A stretch of DNA of 64,000 nt from the NCBI RefSeq assembly GCF_905171775.1, contig NC_053491.1:332919952-332983951 (forward strand), written 5' to 3'. Positions 62,801-64,000 of this stretch are shown here, piece by piece. The notes beneath the pieces were generated by a model. It worked only from the letters and a program-made list of their open reading frames with translations, searched no databases and was not told where the DNA came from. A program made the position numbers and the translations under genes. This DNA comes from Rana temporaria (lineage: Eukaryota; Chordata; Amphibia; Anura; Ranidae). The stretch's first letter is position 1, and each line of letters begins with the position of its first letter.

Positions 62801-63741
62801 ATATTCTGATTTGTTTTGAGCAAGAAGGGGATGAAGCAGAAATACTTGAAAAACTAAATCGGCACTTTGACACCAAGGACCTCAGCAACATAAAGAACTA
62901 CCTCGGCATCCAGATCGAGAGAGAGGAAGATGGCAGCTTTCTTCTGAATCAAAGACACAAAATACAAGAAATAATTGAAACTTTTGGAATGGAAGACGCC
63001 AAACCAGTGAAATCTCCCATGGAAACCAACTACCTAAAGGAGATGAAATGTCATGATAACCCATTACCAACTAACGCTCAATACAGGAAAGCAATAGGGA
63101 AATTGCTGTACCTTACCACAGCTACAAGGCCTGACATTGCAGCAACGGTTGGAATCCTATGCAGAAAGGTTTCAATACCAAATCAAAAGGACTGGAATGC
63201 TGTAAAGCGAATCATTCACTATCTTAAAGGGACTTTGCACTACAAGCTCAAGTTACCAGCAAGCGATGAAAGCACCTTAACAGGATATGTGGATGCTGAC
63301 TGGGCAGGAGACACCAATGACAGAAAATCTACCAGTGGTTACTTATTTTTCCTGTCAGGAGGCGCCATCAGTTGGACTAGTAAGAAGCAACTCACTGTTT
63401 CACTGTCATCTACTGAAGCAGAATACATTGCTGCAGCGGAAGCAAGCAAAGAAGTTATATGGCTGAGACAGCTATTAACAGATTTAGGTCAACCACAGTT
63501 GGAACCAACAGAAATCTATGAGGACAATCAAGGATGCATTGGACTTGCACATACGGAAGGAGTTAATTCAAGAACCAAGCACATTCATGTGAAGTTTCAC
63601 TTTCTTAGGGATCTTCAAGAGCAAGGTCTTCTTGAGTTACTTTATTGCCCAACAGAGGAAATGACAGCAGACATCCTTACAAAGCCTCTGACCACCGAAA
63701 GACATTCAAAGCTTACGAAGAAGATAGGTTTAATGGACTAA
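59875..63741 (+). CDS. Copia gag-pol polyprotein, 1288 residues, uninterrupted
   Basis: One frame encodes all functions of the particle. The gag capsid region is about 1-190 (LSVAKLNNDNYQLWKFKVEM, AKDMWDILKRLHER). A CCHC knuckle CFRCHKQGHIKKDC spans 217-230. The protease has WCIDSGATSHMT with D279. The integrase zinc-binding region has WHRRLGHRHPEC ... CECCIKSKAT. The integrase core has D477 (HSDVCGPL), D540 (LRSDNGGKF) and E576 (NGVAERKNRT), spaced D-x35-E, then the GKPPIRLSYK-type linker. RT has AFLHGDLTEEIYMEQPPGF and YVDD at 973-976. RNase H has YVDADWAGD (D1140), SSTEAEYIA, EDNQGCIGLA and a final TADILTKPL. Length and order fit Ty1/copia (integrase before RT). No stop or frameshift is seen. 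The ATG lies 154 bases after the PBS. Without a separate gag ORF, the gag excess must arise by another route (splicing or proteolysis, as in copia). Confidence 0.95.
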   Translation: MAGNSELKLSVAKLNNDNYQLWKFKVEMLLSRDDLWEVTTTDRQQDNNQDWDKKNRQARATISLLVEDDQLIHIRNEDTAKDMWDILKRLHERPSLNNKLFLLRKLYKMRLGREQDMQEHINAMLEVIAQLRSIGENITDSHIAAMLLCSLPDTYTALINALETRAETDLKVAFVKTRLIDEYQRRKELMHDSTESDTSTVLKATDTRLHRKETRACFRCHKQGHIKKDCTIWKAEQMRQRPSYAKQKVKTTIHDPREGNWNATFKATGNNKCQDWCIDSGATSHMTSDRSFFTELDPNNKETIYLADGSKIHAEGCGHGTLVCPDDAGHNLTIPVKDVLYVPNLEGGLLSVKRLTARGLTVKFQGDKCSILNGKQTIASAKLDDHLYHLDTVKEKVRLCTHKHNDCIHKWHRRLGHRHPECIQELQRRNLTRDLIISPCPVTIKCECCIKSKATRATLPKVSQKRASRPLDLVHSDVCGPLNPPTPGGNRYIVTFIDDYSRYTVTYLMQHKSEVFDKLQDYVTKTSNKFQRKPLILRSDNGGKFAGGKIQEYLKRHGIEHQKTVPYTPEQNGVAERKNRTLTEMIRCMLTDSGLPQKYWGEAVMTATYLQNRLLSRTVEKTPYELWHNEKPSVKHLRVFGCKAFVYIPEEKRTKLQNRAFEGIFVGYSDNVKGYRILDPKTAKVTISNSVTFVEDLRDNVMTTVEARIQEKTDIDQPISVTSEQTVEVSVDSTSTEEKTQEGSDTKMRRSTRENKGKPPIRLSYKASTASINEPVKWEDISQLSEQEATKWIKAAEEEIKSMHDTKTWTLTELPPGRKAIGCKWTFKVKYNADGTIERYKARLVAKGYSQKYGEDYDETFAPVVKHTTIRTLLTVAVTRKMQVKHFDVKTAFLHGDLTEEIYMEQPPGFKDEQRSDLVCKLRRSIYGLKQAARACNIKINEVLTDQNFQRSKADPCLYTKKLANRWIYLLIYVDDILICFEQEGDEAEILEKLNRHFDTKDLSNIKNYLGIQIEREEDGSFLLNQRHKIQEIIETFGMEDAKPVKSPMETNYLKEMKCHDNPLPTNAQYRKAIGKLLYLTTATRPDIAATVGILCRKVSIPNQKDWNAVKRIIHYLKGTLHYKLKLPASDESTLTGYVDADWAGDTNDRKSTSGYLFFLSGGAISWTSKKQLTVSLSSTEAEYIAAAEASKEVIWLRQLLTDLGQPQLEPTEIYEDNQGCIGLAHTEGVNSRTKHIHVKFHFLRDLQEQGLLELLYCPTEEMTADILTKPLTTERHSKLTKKIGLMD

Positions 63742-63754
63742 GCCTCAGTTTGTT

Positions 63755-63763
63755 GAGAAGGGG
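63755..63763 (+). other. Copia polypurine tract
   Basis: GAGAAGGGG immediately precedes the 3' LTR, 14 bases after the gag-pol stop codon. Confidence 0.8.
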
Positions 63764-64000
63764 TGTTGGATATATGCAACAAACTAGCTTAGAATATATA
63801 TATATCATATGCAGTTTAGATAAAGGACACAAGATGTCGCTAGTGATCATTGATATGATAGACTGTGTTCTTTATGATATGTTGTGTTTTCTGTATCACA
63901 GTGATGTACTCGCTGGTTTTCTCTTCCTGCTTGTAATCTGTATGTTACCATGAGGCAGAGAGACATCTTTGTCTGTGTGAGGATGATCCTACAATAAACA
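63764..64000 (+). repeat. 3' LTR of the copia element (partial)
   Basis: 237 bases seen, identical to the start of the 5' LTR. About 76 more are expected beyond the window. Confidence 0.92.

Larger units (their letters stand above)
59394..64000 (+). mobile_element. Ty1/copia LTR retrotransposon, apparently intact, 3' end outside window
   Basis: The 5' LTR is 59394-59706, internal sequence 59707-63763, and the 3' LTR runs from 63764 to beyond the window. All 237 visible bases of the 3' LTR match the 5' LTR. A PBS matching the anticodon arm of initiator tRNA-Met and a purine tract GAGAAGGGG flank one uninterrupted gag-pol ORF. Copia elements are uncommon in vertebrate genomes. This copy has every visible hallmark of recent activity. 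The target duplication cannot be checked because the right flank is absent. Confidence 0.93.

Noticed and set aside
1..64000. CRISPR arrays, rRNA, tRNA genes or bacterial operons
   Set aside because: The tandem arrays lack regular unique spacers, and no rRNA or full tRNA sequence is visible. The composition and introns are eukaryotic.

Overview
This is a repeat-dense stretch of a vertebrate nuclear genome, most likely an anuran and probably ranid-like. That placement is an inference. It rests on spliced transposase genes with GT-AG introns, full-length L1, Ty3/gypsy chromovirus and Ty1/copia elements, a CR1 tail, a Ngaro-type tyrosine-recombinase remnant, Tc1, Harbinger and hAT elements, TTAA-flanked MITEs with the TTAAAGGRR ends typical of frog T2-type families, and a copia primer site matching vertebrate initiator tRNA-Met. 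I see no host protein-coding gene, rRNA, tRNA or CRISPR. Every recognisable protein belongs to a mobile element.

Layout. 1-1436: old repeats and foldbacks. 1440-9964: an 8.5-kb Harbinger-type DNA transposon with matching terminal inverted repeats and a TAA target duplication. It carries three open, spliced genes: a DDE transposase (+), a Myb/SANT-like acidic coiled-coil protein (-) and a MADF-domain protein (+). The last two diverge from a shared promoter region. 9965-17255: small non-autonomous elements (hAT-like, TTAA-flanked, TA-flanked hairpin, Harbinger-like), a CR1 3' fragment (-) and a 41-bp minisatellite.

17258-30614: a Tc1 element broken by two later insertions. A full-length L1 (17319-23310, 16-bp target duplication) sits in its left inverted repeat. 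A Ty3/gypsy chromovirus (23976-29667, CTATT target duplication, LTRs differing at 4 of 670 positions) sits in its transposase gene. 30617-31000: a second, fragmentary Tc1-like element.

31950-47500: a 33-bp minisatellite, a gutted LTR element with a Harbinger MITE in its LTR, a TTAA-family MITE, another Harbinger MITE, a Ngaro-type remnant (tyrosine recombinase plus SGNH hydrolase), C-rich repeats and large foldbacks. A degenerate satellite here is split by a 2-kb foldback and bracketed by a direct duplication.

47500-55360: a hAT BED-finger fragment, tandem repeats split by a non-autonomous hAT and a TTAA MITE, and a second Harbinger (51428-55242) with a Myb-like gene (+) and a transposase (-) that has one premature stop. 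55361-59393: MITEs. 59394-64000: a Ty1/copia retrotransposon with one uninterrupted 1288-codon gag-pol ORF. Its 3' LTR runs off the window and is identical to the 5' LTR over the 237 bases visible. It looks like the youngest element here.

Working together: each element carries its own mobilisation set. In the Harbingers a DDE transposase is paired with Myb-like (and once MADF) DNA-binding partners. In the L1, gypsy and copia elements, reverse transcriptase is combined with endonuclease or integrase.
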